A stretch of 64,000 bases of DNA from Bradyrhizobium sp. CER78 (GCF_029846235.1 NZ_JARVWP010000002.1:124001-188000); one strand, 5' to 3'; numbered from the stretch's first letter, positions 55,272 through 63,911 are shown. Made by a program: numbers and translations. Notes: a model not told the origin generated them from the letters alone.

Positions 55272-55934
55272 ATGGCCAAATCGCTTGCGAAGAAAAAACC
55301 TGCCGCGGCGTTCACCGCCGGCGACGATGAATCGGCGCGCGGGCGCCTCCTCAATGCCGCGACGCACCTGTTCTGCAAGAACGGCATCAACGCCACCGGC
55401 ATCGACGCGATCATCGACGAGGCCGGCACCGCGAAGACCACCCTCTACAAATTGTTCGGCTCGAAAACCAACCTCGTGCATGCGGTGCTGGAGAGCGAAG
55501 GCCGGCAGTGGCGCGAATGGTTCATCGGCGCGATCGAGGCCGGCGGCGGCGATCCGCAGACCAAGCTGTCGCGGATCTTCCCTGCCCTGAAGACCTGGTT
55601 CGCCGAGGAGCGTTTCTACGGCTGCCCCTTCATCAACGCGGTCGCCGAGCACGACAAGGACGCCAAGCAGTTCCGCAACATCGCGCTGAAGCACAAGAAG
55701 GTGGTGCTGGCGCATATCGAGAAGCTCGCCGCCGAGATGGGCGCGACCCAGCCGGCCGTGCTGGCGCACCAGCTCGCGCTGTTGATCGACGGTGCGATCG
55801 TCGCGGCCATGGTGTCGGGTGATCCCGGCGTCGCCGACACCGCGGGCCTCGCCGCCGGCAGTTTGTTCGCGCCGGCCAGGGTGAAAAAGGCCAAGCGCGC
55901 TGGCAACGCGGCGGAAGAGCTGGTCGCAGTGTAG
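55272..55934 (+). CDS. TetR/AcrR-family transcriptional regulator
   Basis: 220 residues from ATG 55272 (an earlier in-frame ATG at 55239 also exists and neither has a strong ribosome-binding site). HTH: LLNAATHLFCKNGINATGI then IIDEAGTAKTTLYKLFGSK. The C-terminal part has CPFINAVAEHDKDAKQFRNIA, a TetR_C type seen in regulators of stress or xenobiotic genes. Divergent from the OsmC-cynS operon, so probably its regulator. Confidence 0.9.
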   Translation: MAKSLAKKKPAAAFTAGDDESARGRLLNAATHLFCKNGINATGIDAIIDEAGTAKTTLYKLFGSKTNLVHAVLESEGRQWREWFIGAIEAGGGDPQTKLSRIFPALKTWFAEERFYGCPFINAVAEHDKDAKQFRNIALKHKKVVLAHIEKLAAEMGATQPAVLAHQLALLIDGAIVAAMVSGDPGVADTAGLAAGSLFAPARVKKAKRAGNAAEELVAV

Positions 55935-55977
55935 CGAGCGTGCTCCGGCCGCAAACAGCTCAAGGTGTGCGTGTGCG

Positions 55978-56499
55978 CTATTTGGAGACGGACTCTCCCA
56001 AATAGAGCCAATCTGATGCCTTCTCAGGTAGGTCGCGATGCGCGCGATAGAGCTTAAGCCTTCGTTCAAGCTCAAATACGGCCATCAGGCGATCTTCCCT
56101 GTGAACCTCTCTTTGAAATGATCCGGTTTCGGTGCCGTAAAATAGGCTGACCACGAGAAGGCTCACGCAATATCCGACTAGCGATTTGTAGGTGGTATCA
56201 GTCCCGAAGACGTAGACGCTCAGCCCCCCAATCAACGCTAATACGGCGGGAAGCAGATTGCCTATCGCAGGGCTTCGGCTGATACCCGTAAGAAATCCAA
56301 CCGAATATCCAACTAGCGCTATCGGTACTCCGGAGAAAAAATAGTAGGCAAACACCCTCCGAAATTCCGCAAAGAAGGAACGATCGCCTCGAAAGAAGAT
56401 GAAGGCAAGCAGCGCCATTCCGATCGCGCCGGCGAAAGCCATCCCGACAGGGTAAAGCAACTCGGAAATTGTAAAGGAAGCCGGATTAAAATCTTCCAT
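55978..56499 (-). CDS. Multi-pass membrane protein of unknown function
   Basis: 173 residues with four or so helices (about 12-34, 46-70, 80-97, 105-121) and a C-terminal cytoplasm-like segment (VHREDRLMAVFELERRLKLYRAH). No family recognised. Base composition is visibly lower in G+C than the flanks, and codon use is unlike neighbours (more A/T third positions), which suggests recent acquisition. It starts 4 bases after the stop of the upstream exported-protein gene, so the two are one unit. Confidence 0.75.
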   Translation of the reverse strand: MEDFNPASFTISELLYPVGMAFAGAIGMALLAFIFFRGDRSFFAEFRRVFAYYFFSGVPIALVGYSVGFLTGISRSPAIGNLLPAVLALIGGLSVYVFGTDTTYKSLVGYCVSLLVVSLFYGTETGSFQREVHREDRLMAVFELERRLKLYRAHRDLPEKASDWLYLGESVSK

Positions 56500-56502
56500 C
56501 TC

Positions 56503-56868
56503 TTAACCAATGATATCTCGGTACATCTTTCGCAACAAATTCTCGATCCCGCTACCAGCGCGACCGTACTCAATGTCTTCCGGACTTTTCGGCTGGGAAG
56601 CCAAAGGAAGGGGTGATCTTCCTTGGCAAAGTAAGGCTTCCGCACAGTGTTGAAACCAAATCTTGTCTTCGTCAGACAACGTCACCTCTGTTACGGCCTT
56701 GTTGCAGACTGCTGCACATGCAATTCGCGACGGCTTTGGGATCGACTTGGGCGACGGTGGTGCTGTGGCACCCGCCGAGGCGCCTCCGGGCGAGGAGGAA
56801 TTTTGTTGAGCAAGGGCCCCGACACTAAAAGCAAAACTCAGCAGAACGAATAGTGCTATTGGGCGCAT
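56503..56868 (-). CDS. Exported protein of unknown function
   Basis: 121 residues from ATG 56868 (AGGG about nine bases ahead). Signal peptide 1-21 (RPIALFVLLSFAFSVGALAQ). The mature part has a Ser/Pro-rich linker and four cysteines (RIACAAVCNK, WFQHCAEALLCQGR), which could form two disulfides in the periplasm. Low G+C like its partner. No family recognised; only context and the signal peptide are solid. Upstream 56869-57016 shows no gene. Confidence 0.7.
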   Translation of the reverse strand: MRPIALFVLLSFAFSVGALAQQNSSSPGGASAGATAPPSPKSIPKPSRIACAAVCNKAVTEVTLSDEDKIWFQHCAEALLCQGRSPLPLASQPKSPEDIEYGRAGSGIENLLRKMYRDIIG

Positions 56869-57016
56869 GAGGCAGGCCCTACAATTATCGACGTTAGGTT
56901 GCATTAGTGGCACGGCTCCAGTCTTAGTCAAGAAATACTCGTCGCGCTAGCCGCAATCTTTGCGCTTTTCTTGCCTCTCGCTGACGACCTGGAAGATTGG
57001 CCAGCGGCCATTCACC

Positions 57017-57745
57017 CTACAGATCAAAATTCGTCGGCAGCATCACGACGTCGCGGATCGTCATGCCGCGCGGCCGGGTCAGCATGAACATCACGACCTC
57101 GGCGACTTCGCTGGCTTCGAGCAGGCTGCCCGACGCTTTGGCTTCCGCCAGCTTCTCCGCCGGCCAGTCGGCGAGCAGCGCGCTGATCACGGGCCCCGGC
57201 GAGATCGAGCCGACGCGGATGCCGTGCTTGAACACCTGGCGCCGCACCGTCTGGACGAAGCAGTTGATCGCCCATTTCGACGACGCATAGACCGGCTCCC
57301 ACGGCGTCGGGAAATGCGCGGCGAGCGAGCTTGTGACGATGATGTCGCCGGTCGCCCGCGCGATCATGTGCGGCAGCGCGTCGTGCACGTTCTTCATCAC
57401 GACATTGACGTTGAGGTTCAGCATCCGGTCGATCGCGGCGGTGTCGGCATCGACGAGGTCGCCGCCGACATAGATGCCCGCATTGGCGTGCAGGATGTCG
57501 AGCTGGCCGGCTTTCTCCAGCACGCGCGGCAGCAGCGTCGCGCAGGCCGTGGGATCGAGCAGGTCGATGACCAGCGGGATCACCGCATCGCCATACCTGC
57601 CGGCGAGCGCCGCGAGCGCGGCGGCGTCGCGGTCGACCATCACCACCCGCGCGCCGGCCGCCAGCATCGCTTCGCTGCTCGCAAGTCCGATGCCGGACGC
57701 CGCCCCGGTCACGGCCGCGACCTTGCCTTCCAACTGCTTCGCCAT
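57017..57745 (-). CDS. Short-chain dehydrogenase/reductase
   Basis: 242 residues. NAD(P)-binding GAASGIGLASSEAMLAAG, NAG in LHANAGIYVGG, catalytic Ser in VTSSLAAH and Tyr-x3-Lys in PVYASSKWA. ATG 57745 has GAGG eight bases ahead; an upstream GTG at 57754 is the alternative. After this the gene region ends with LysR upstream on the same strand. Substrate unknown (polyol or alcohol oxidoreductase types are similar). Confidence 0.93.
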   Translation of the reverse strand: MAKQLEGKVAAVTGAASGIGLASSEAMLAAGARVVMVDRDAAALAALAGRYGDAVIPLVIDLLDPTACATLLPRVLEKAGQLDILHANAGIYVGGDLVDADTAAIDRMLNLNVNVVMKNVHDALPHMIARATGDIIVTSSLAAHFPTPWEPVYASSKWAINCFVQTVRRQVFKHGIRVGSISPGPVISALLADWPAEKLAEAKASGSLLEASEVAEVVMFMLTRPRGMTIRDVVMLPTNFDL

Positions 57746-57834
57746 CGTCTTCACCTCGTCAGGTCATTGCGGCAGGCATGGCAACACATCGTGCTAGCGA
57801 TGTCAGCTCCCGATGCGATGCGCGTGTCCGGCGC

Positions 57835-58725
57835 TCACAAACGGAGCATCGGCGGCCGCGTGGCGAAACGGCGGCGCAGCCATTTTGCCGCCGGCCCCGC
57901 CGGCCGCTGCTTGTGCCAGACCACTTCGAGCGCCACGGGGTGCGCGCCCTCGTCGAATTCCAGTTCGGGAATGGCGAGATCCTCGGCGACCTGCGAGCTC
58001 GCCATGATGTGCGCCGGGATCAGCGCCCAGCCAACACCATGCTTGAGGATCTGCAGGATCACCCAATGGCTCTCGACCCACCACACCTCCGCCGCGACAC
58101 GCAGCCGGTGCCGCTCGGTTCCCTCGTTGCGCACCGTGACCATGATCTGGCGATGCCGCTTCAGTTCCTCCCAATCGACCCGGCCATGCGCCAACGGATG
58201 GGTCTTGCCGCAAACGAGTTGCAGCGGCACCCAGCCGATGGTCTTGAAGCCGAGCTCGGGCGGCAGCTGCTCCTGCCGCCACATCACGCCGACATCGGCC
58301 TTGCCGTCGAGCACAAGGCGGCTGACGTCCTCCATGATCGGAAACAGCAGCTCGAGCTCGACATGCGGGAAGCGCGTGGCGAATTCCGCAAACAGCTCGC
58401 CGACCGCGCTCTCCGGATAGAGCTCGTCGATCGCCACCACTAGGCGCTTCTCGACATGCGCCTCGAAGCTGCTGGCAACGCCGATCAGATGCTCGCGGCG
58501 ATCGAGGATCAATTTTGCTTCCGGCAACAATCGCGCACCGGCTTCGGTCAGCACCGGGTTGCGGCCGGTCCGGTCGAACAGCGCAATGCCGAGGTCGGTT
58601 TCCAGATTGGCGACGTGCGTGCTGACCGCCGATTGCGCCTTCTTCAGAAGCCGCGCCGCGCCGGAGAACGAGCCCTGCTCGGCCGCCGCCACGAAGGATT
58701 CGAGCTGATCCATGGAAACGGCCAT
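57835..58725 (-). CDS. LysR-family transcriptional regulator
   Basis: 296 residues. HTH: LESFVAAAEQGSFSGAARLL then KKAQSAVSTHVANLETDLGIALFDRT. The effector domain has VVAIDELYPESAVGELFAEF and GKADVGVMWRQEQLPPE. The ATG follows GGAAAGGAGATAG. Divergent from the PACE efflux gene across 86 bases, and upstream of the SDR gene on the same strand (90 bases). PACE is its likely target. Confidence 0.93.
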   Translation of the reverse strand: MAVSMDQLESFVAAAEQGSFSGAARLLKKAQSAVSTHVANLETDLGIALFDRTGRNPVLTEAGARLLPEAKLILDRREHLIGVASSFEAHVEKRLVVAIDELYPESAVGELFAEFATRFPHVELELLFPIMEDVSRLVLDGKADVGVMWRQEQLPPELGFKTIGWVPLQLVCGKTHPLAHGRVDWEELKRHRQIMVTVRNEGTERHRLRVAAEVWWVESHWVILQILKHGVGWALIPAHIMASSQVAEDLAIPELEFDEGAHPVALEVVWHKQRPAGPAAKWLRRRFATRPPMLRL

Positions 58726-58739
58726 CTATCTCCTTTCCA

Positions 58740-58771
58740 GATATTGCCTAACTTTGTAATCCCACAATATC
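58740..58771. promoter_or_regulatory. Inverted repeat in the LysR-PACE divergent region
   Basis: GATATTG (58740-58746) and CAATATC (58765-58771) are perfect 7-bp inverted arms separated by 18 bases in an A/T-rich stretch between divergent genes. A LysR tetramer commonly binds paired half-sites in such a place. The assignment is inference. Confidence 0.5.
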
Positions 58772-58811
58772 AGATAGAAATCCGGTCACAACGACAAGAA
58801 AGGGTTTCAAA

Positions 58812-59273
58812 ATGTCCATGCGTTCCTTCTCCGACCGGATCAGGCACGCAGTCCTGTTCGAACTGATCGGTATCGCCATCTTCACGCCGGCGGCCGCCTG
58901 GCTGTTCAATCAGCCGGTCGCCCATATGGGCGTCATCGGCGTCGTCTCGGCGACGGTGGCAACGATCTGGAACTTGCTGTTCAATCTCGGCTTCGACCAT
59001 GCGCTGGTCCGCGTCACCGGCCGTGTCGCCAAGACGATGCCGATCCGCGTCGCGCACGCGATGCTGTTCGAGGCCGGCCTGATCGTGCTGCTGATCCCGT
59101 TCGTCGCCTGGTATCTCGGCATCTCGCTGTGGGCCGCGCTGATGATGGATATCTCGATCGTCGCGTTCTATCTGGTCTACGCGTTCATGTTCAACATCGC
59201 CTACGATCGCGTCTTCCCGCTGCCTCAGCTCAAGGCGAAGGGTCGTGCGGCAGGCCAGGCATTGCCGGCCTGA
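58812..59273 (+). CDS. PACE-family multidrug/biocide efflux transporter
   Basis: 153 residues, four helices in two tandem bacterial transmembrane pair repeats. The two family motifs RxxHAxxFE are both seen: RIRHAVLFELIG with Glu17 (matching the essential Glu15 of AceI) and RVAHAMLFEAGL. WNLLFNLGFD and NIAYDRVFPLPQ complete the family set. PACE proteins pump chlorhexidine, polyamines or acriflavine using the proton gradient. Likely controlled by the divergent LysR gene. Confidence 0.92.
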   Translation: MSMRSFSDRIRHAVLFELIGIAIFTPAAAWLFNQPVAHMGVIGVVSATVATIWNLLFNLGFDHALVRVTGRVAKTMPIRVAHAMLFEAGLIVLLIPFVAWYLGISLWAALMMDISIVAFYLVYAFMFNIAYDRVFPLPQLKAKGRAAGQALPA

Positions 59274-59401
59274 TCGACCTCAACGCGCGGCGCGGTGGAT
59301 CACTTGATCCGCCGCGCCGCTGCGCATCCTGACACCGCCGCCAATATTCCTGATGGTAGCGACTGCGCACAAGTTCCGCCGCGCCGCGCACTTAAACTGA
59401 T

Positions 59402-59415
59402 TTGATCCGGATCAA
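59402..59415. promoter_or_regulatory. Perfect FNR/FixK-type box TTGAT-N4-ATCAA
   Basis: TTGATCCGGATCAA is a perfect 14-base palindrome and an exact match to the FNR/FixK consensus (TTGAT, four bases, ATCAA). It lies 95 bases upstream of the ABC binding-protein ATG at 59510, a position compatible with low-oxygen activation by FixK2-type regulators if the transcript starts near 59449. No close -10 box is obvious. Confidence 0.55.
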
Positions 59416-59509
59416 GCAGCATGGAATGCTTGAAGCCGAGATGCTCATCAGAGGCTGCCAAACGGCCAACAATGCCAAACGGCCAACAAGAAGAAGCGGA
59501 GAAATAAGA

Positions 59510-60736
59510 ATGACAAGGAACCGTTCCCCCCGGCTCACCCGCCGTCATCTCATCAAGGGCGCCGCCGCCACCTCAGCCACGCTGCTGCTCGGCAAGCCCG
59601 CGATTGCCAAGGGCAAGACCGAGATCGTGATCGGCAACATCGACGCCTACTCCGGACCGGCTGCGGTCTATTCGTCGATCGGCCGCACGCCCGGCGGCTA
59701 TTTCAAGATGATCAACGAGCAAGGCGGCATCAACGGCCGCACGATCAAGTACATCACCTATGACGACGCCTACAGCCCGGCCAAGACGGTGGAACAGGCG
59801 CGCAAGCTCGTCGAAGGCGACGAGATCGACGTCCTGTTCGCGCCGCTCGGTGCGCCCACCAATGCGGCGATCATGAAATACATGAACCTGAAGAAGGTCC
59901 CGCACCTCTTCATCGCCTCGGGCGCGACCAAGTTCGGCGACTACAAGAATTTCCCCTACACCATGGGTTTCCAGCCCTGCTACCAGATCGAAGGCCGGGC
60001 CTTCGCGCAGGACGTGCTGTCGACGCAGACCGATCCGAAGATCGGCATCGTCTACCAGAACGACGATTTCGGCCGTGACGTGCTGAAGGGCTTCAAGGAC
60101 GGACTTGGCGCGAAGGCGTCTGCGATCGTCGCCGAGCTGTCCTATGAGACCGCTGACCCGACGATCGACAGCCAGGTGGTGCGCTGCAAATCCGCCGGCG
60201 CCAACGTGTTCATGAGCATGACCACGCCGAAATTCGCAGCCCAAGGCATCAAGAAGCTCGCCGAGCTCGGCTGGCAGCCGGCACATTACATCGGCAACAA
60301 CGCCTCCTCCGCCGGATCGACGCTGAAGGCCGCGGGGTTCGACGTGTCCAAGGGCATCATCTCGAGCGCCTACCTGAAAGATCCCGTTGATGCGGCCTGG
60401 GACAGCGATCCCGCCATCCAGAAATGGCGCGCCTTCCTCGACAAATACGATCCAGCGGCCGCCAAGAACGATATCTACGCGGTCACCGGCTATCTCACCA
60501 GCCAGATCCTGGTCCAGGTGCTCAAGCAGTGCGGCGACGACGTCTCGTCCGAAAACATCATCAAGCAGGCGGCGAATTTGCGAGATGTCGAATCCGACAT
60601 GCTGCTGCCCGGCATCAAGATCAACACCTCGCCGACCGACTACTATCCGCTCGAGCAACTGCAACTGACGCGCTTCAGCGGCGAACGCTACGAGCCGATG
60701 GGACCGGTGATCGACGGCGGCATCTCGAAGGCGTGA
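59510..60736 (+). CDS. ABC transporter substrate-binding protein, branched-chain amino acid type
   Basis: 408 residues. A twin-arginine-like leader (LTRRHLIKGAAATSATLLLG) suggests Tat or Sec export. The mature part has VIGNIDAYSGPAAVYSSIG, MINEQGGINGRTI and GIVYQNDDFGRDVLKGF of the type I periplasmic LivJ-like fold. ATG 59510 has GCGGAG ahead; earlier in-frame sequence is not protein-like. No permease or ATPase genes are adjacent; ligand is unknown (aromatic compounds, amides or urea are known for relatives). Confidence 0.92.
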   Translation: MTRNRSPRLTRRHLIKGAAATSATLLLGKPAIAKGKTEIVIGNIDAYSGPAAVYSSIGRTPGGYFKMINEQGGINGRTIKYITYDDAYSPAKTVEQARKLVEGDEIDVLFAPLGAPTNAAIMKYMNLKKVPHLFIASGATKFGDYKNFPYTMGFQPCYQIEGRAFAQDVLSTQTDPKIGIVYQNDDFGRDVLKGFKDGLGAKASAIVAELSYETADPTIDSQVVRCKSAGANVFMSMTTPKFAAQGIKKLAELGWQPAHYIGNNASSAGSTLKAAGFDVSKGIISSAYLKDPVDAAWDSDPAIQKWRAFLDKYDPAAAKNDIYAVTGYLTSQILVQVLKQCGDDVSSENIIKQAANLRDVESDMLLPGIKINTSPTDYYPLEQLQLTRFSGERYEPMGPVIDGGISKA

Positions 60737-60754
60737 AGGCAGCAGGCGATATGC

Positions 60755-60785
60755 GAGGCGCGGACCCTCACCTGGTCTGCGCCTC
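60755..60785. terminator. Hairpin between the binding protein and cytochrome c genes
   Basis: Arms GAGGCGCGGACC/GGTCTGCGCCTC (one G-U wobble) around a seven-base loop, between convergent genes. No T-run follows clearly, so it may be a processing or rho-assisted end. Confidence 0.6.
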
Positions 60786-60820
60786 TCCATCGTCATTGCC
60801 CGCCAGAAGCGGCTTTCAGA

Positions 60821-61666
60821 CTATTCTTTTGCCGGCACCGTACGCAAATAGGCGACGATGGCGTCGAGGTCGGCAGCCGCCAGAGTGGCGTAATAATGGA
60901 AGCCCATGGGCGGATTGAGCTTGCTGCCGTCCTTGCTGACGCCCTGAGTGATGGCGCGCTTGATCTCGTCATCAGTCCAGCCGCCAATGCCTTTCGTCTT
61001 GCTGGAGCTAATGTTCCGCGAAACCGAGACGCCCCAAGGTCCCGGAAACTTGCCGCCGCCGGCGCCCATGCTGGTCGCAAATTCTCGCCCTTGCGGCCCC
61101 ATCGGCGTGTGGCACTCCATACAGTGTGCAATCGTGGCGAGGTAGAATCCTTGCTGCACCTTGTCGCCCAACATCGCTTCGGTGTACGGGCTTTCACCAC
61201 CTGGGGGAACAGGATGTCCTTGTGGCATCTTGTAGACTGGCTCCGGCACCGCATTCCTGATCGGCTTGATGGTGTGCAGATAAGCGATCACTGCATCGAG
61301 ATCGCGATCGGTCATGATCTCGTAGAACCCGCTTGGCATGATCATGGCGACGTGCGCGCCGTTGCGCTTGATGCCCTTACGCATCAGTTGCTTGAGCTCT
61401 GCGTCAGTGTAATTGCCGATGCCGGTTTCCTTGTCTTGTGTGATATTCGAGGCCGTGACCTTGAACGGCGGCTCATCCCATGACAGGCCGCCGGAAAAAG
61501 CCTTATCCCGGATCTCGCCCGATGGTCCCTTCGGGGTATGGCAGTTGCCGCAGGTCAGGATGCCGTTGACCAGGTAATCACCGCGCGCGACCAAGTCCGA
61601 TTGTGCGCTGGCCGGGTTGGTCAATACCGCACCGATAACGAGCGCTAGCGATCCGATACGGATCAT
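60821..61666 (-). CDS. Di-haem c-type cytochrome
   Basis: 281 residues. Signal peptide 1-22 (GAVLTNPASAQ). Two haem sites: Cys39-GN-Cys42-His43 and Cys182-ME-Cys185-His186, each followed by a separate cytochrome fold; methionine ligands are in AMIMPSGFYEIM and a matching place in repeat two. Resembles cytochrome c subunits of alcohol or thiosulfate dehydrogenase type complexes; the partner enzyme is not adjacent. The ATG follows TTGGAGG. Confidence 0.92.
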   Translation of the reverse strand: MIRIGSLALVIGAVLTNPASAQSDLVARGDYLVNGILTCGNCHTPKGPSGEIRDKAFSGGLSWDEPPFKVTASNITQDKETGIGNYTDAELKQLMRKGIKRNGAHVAMIMPSGFYEIMTDRDLDAVIAYLHTIKPIRNAVPEPVYKMPQGHPVPPGGESPYTEAMLGDKVQQGFYLATIAHCMECHTPMGPQGREFATSMGAGGGKFPGPWGVSVSRNISSSKTKGIGGWTDDEIKRAITQGVSKDGSKLNPPMGFHYYATLAAADLDAIVAYLRTVPAKE

Positions 61667-62056
61667 AACGACGCCTCCAATCAATTAAATATGCCGATAG
61701 AACTCAGATCGATTTCTAGCTTCAAAAAGGGTTCGTCAACGAAATGCGCGCACGGGTGCCAACGAGGCCGTGCGCAAATCGAGATAGCCGACGCGCAAGA
61801 AAAAGGAGCGCGGATCAATGGTACGATCGCCGCCCTTTCTTTCGGCACGTGACTGCCGAGGGCTTGCCAGACAAAATCTATCAGATTTCACGTGTTTGAG
61901 AAGCCAACATGACGCCGCCGAAATTCGGGACGCAATACATCAGGATCAACGCCGCACCGACCAATCGTTATCCGCCCGAGCACGGCGCGGTTGGCTAGCG
62001 TTTCCAACCGGCCGATCCTGAGGTAGCCTCATACATCCTGAACGTGACGAGCCGCC
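61667..62056. other. Gene-free divergent region between cytochrome c and GST
   Basis: 390 bases. It holds a short AT-rich patch near 61685-61730, compatible with the cytochrome promoter, and a 29-codon frame at 61909-61998 (starting MTPPKFGTQYIRINAA) with no ribosome-binding site, which I do not call. No palindrome of note apart from AAATC/GATTT near 61873. Confidence 0.5.
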
Positions 62057-62754
62057 ATGCTCACGCTTTATTCCTATCCACCGTTGTTCGGCGTCGCCGA
62101 CAACAACGGTTACGGTCTGAAGGTGTTCGCTTTTCTCAAGCTCACGCGCGTGCCGTTCCGGCACGAGCACATTTTTAATGCCTCGAAGGCGCCGCGCCAA
62201 CAGCTGCCCTATATCGTCGACGGCCATGACACCGTCGGCGACAGCGAGACCATCCTCCGCTATGTCACCGAAAATACGGTGTGACGCTGGATGCGGCGCT
62301 GACGCCGGCGCAACGCACCACCGATCTCCTTGTCACGCGCACACTCGACGATCTCTACTGGGTGATGTCCTATTCGCGCTGGAAGGACGAGCGCTACTGG
62401 CCGAAGTTCCGCGATGCGCTGAAGCGTGAGCATCCGGACCTTACCGACGACGGCTTGATGAAGGCGAAGGAGTTCAACGCGCAACGCTATCATTACCAGG
62501 GCATCGGCCGTTTCGAGCCCGCCGCCGCGATGGCCCGCGGGCTCGCCGATCTCGCCGCACTGGCAAACCTGATTTCGCGGCAAGGCTACGTGCACGGCAG
62601 CACGCCGACGTCCATCGACGCCGGCATCTATGGCTTCGTGGCCAACATTTACTTCTACGACATCGACACGCCGTTGAAGCAGTTCGTGGTTGCGCACGAC
62701 GCCCTGGCGCAGCACTGCCGTGCCATCTACGCTGACGTCGCCGACGTCGCATAG
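62057..62754 (+). pseudogene. Glutathione S-transferase, split by a single-base frameshift
   Basis: Two abutting frames make one protein. 62057-62284 encodes the thioredoxin-like N-terminal domain (MLTLYSYPPLFGVADNNGYG, QLPYIVDGHDTVGDSETI) and stops at TGA 62282. 62281-62754 encodes the all-helical C-terminal domain (LDDLYWVMSYSRWKDERYW). Near 62271-62275 (AAAAT) one base appears lost: adding a T or A in the codon after GAA restores the expected Tyr-Gly-Val-Thr-Leu join. It could be a real mutation, a sequencing error, or a -1 shift at the short A-run. Total would be about 232 residues. Confidence 0.8.
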
Positions 62755-62832
62755 CACCCGGCGCCGCCCAGGGCGCGAACTCAATAGCATCATTGAGTCC
62801 ACGCCCTGGTTCGGTCCTAGACCGACAAGCAG

Positions 62833-63750
62833 TCAGTAGTCCCAGTACACCGGCACCCAACGAAAGGTGTCGCCATCGACCGCCACGTGTCCGACCGACG
62901 GGAACGGCAGGTGCGTGGCCACCAGCATCTCGCCGGTCTGCGCCAGCTCGCGCAGCAGACGAACGCGAACGCGCGCCGCCTCCTCGGGGTCGTGTTCGAA
63001 ACCGTTGTGCCAGTCGGGTTCGTCGAAGCCGACCGCGAACACGGCATCGCCGGCGAATGTCAGCGCCTCGCCGCCAGATGCGATCCGGACGATGCTGTGC
63101 CCGGGCGTGTGACCGCCGGTGCGACGAACGACGACGCCCGGCGCTACTTCGTGCTCCGCATCGAACGTCCGCAGATTGTCGCGGTACTCCTGCGCGAACC
63201 GCTTGGCGGTCGCCCGCAGCGCGTCCGGGAATCCCTGCGGCATGTCGGTGCGGGAGAAATCGGGCGCCTCCCAGAATTTGACCTCGGCGGCCGCCACGTG
63301 GATCCGCAGGTCCGGACGCAGCCTCTCCTTCACGCCGTCGACGAGCAGCCCGCCGACATGGTCCATGTGCATGTGGGTCAGCACCACGTCGGTGACGGAC
63401 GAAAGATCGATGCCGGCTGCTTCCAGCCGCTTCACCGTCTGCCCGGCCCGCGGCAGGTGCAGGTCGGGATCCGACCCCAGCCCGGCGTCGATCAGGATGG
63501 TTTTCCCGCCGCTGCGGACCATGACCACGTTCAGCGCCCAGTCGAACGCATCCGCCGGCAGGAACATGTCGTGCAGCCAGGCTGCGCGCGCGGCGGGATC
63601 GGCGTTGTGTCCCAGCATCTGGGTCGGGAGCGGCAGCACGCCATCGCTGACGACAAGCACGTCGATGTCGCCGACCCGCACCGCGTAGCGCGACGGAACC
63701 AGCTCTTCGGGCTTCGATCTGACGGCGTCTGAGGGGTTGTGTAGATTCAT
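62833..63750 (-). CDS. MBL-fold metallo-hydrolase (quorum-lactonase-like family)
   Basis: 305 residues. Metal motif THMHMDHVGGLL (HxHxDH), later His in RTGGHTPGHSIV, Asp in FAGDAVFAVGFDEP and His in ATHLPFPSVGHV. A signal peptide is not clear. The overall order recalls AHL-lactonase/methyl-parathion-hydrolase-like MBL enzymes, but the substrate is unknown. ATG 63750 has GGAG seven bases ahead. Confidence 0.9.
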   Translation of the reverse strand: MNLHNPSDAVRSKPEELVPSRYAVRVGDIDVLVVSDGVLPLPTQMLGHNADPAARAAWLHDMFLPADAFDWALNVVMVRSGGKTILIDAGLGSDPDLHLPRAGQTVKRLEAAGIDLSSVTDVVLTHMHMDHVGGLLVDGVKERLRPDLRIHVAAAEVKFWEAPDFSRTDMPQGFPDALRATAKRFAQEYRDNLRTFDAEHEVAPGVVVRRTGGHTPGHSIVRIASGGEALTFAGDAVFAVGFDEPDWHNGFEHDPEEAARVRVRLLRELAQTGEMLVATHLPFPSVGHVAVDGDTFRWVPVYWDY

Positions 63751-63911
63751 GTCTGTCTCCTGCTGACCGGCCATGCCGAAGTGAGGCGTGGTTGCGGGTG
63801 AATGGACAGACGTTTAGCGAGCCAGCCCTGCCGCCGCCCCAGAGCGATTGTCGTCGTTGCAGAGAGATTGCTGATGATGCCGGCAACTTGCCCGACGGGT
63901 CATTCGGAATT

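Noticed and set aside
61818..62021. 67-codon plus-strand frame before the GST
   Set aside because: Arg/Ser-rich shadow-like product without ribosome-binding site; an overlapping 29-codon frame at 61909 is equally unsupported.
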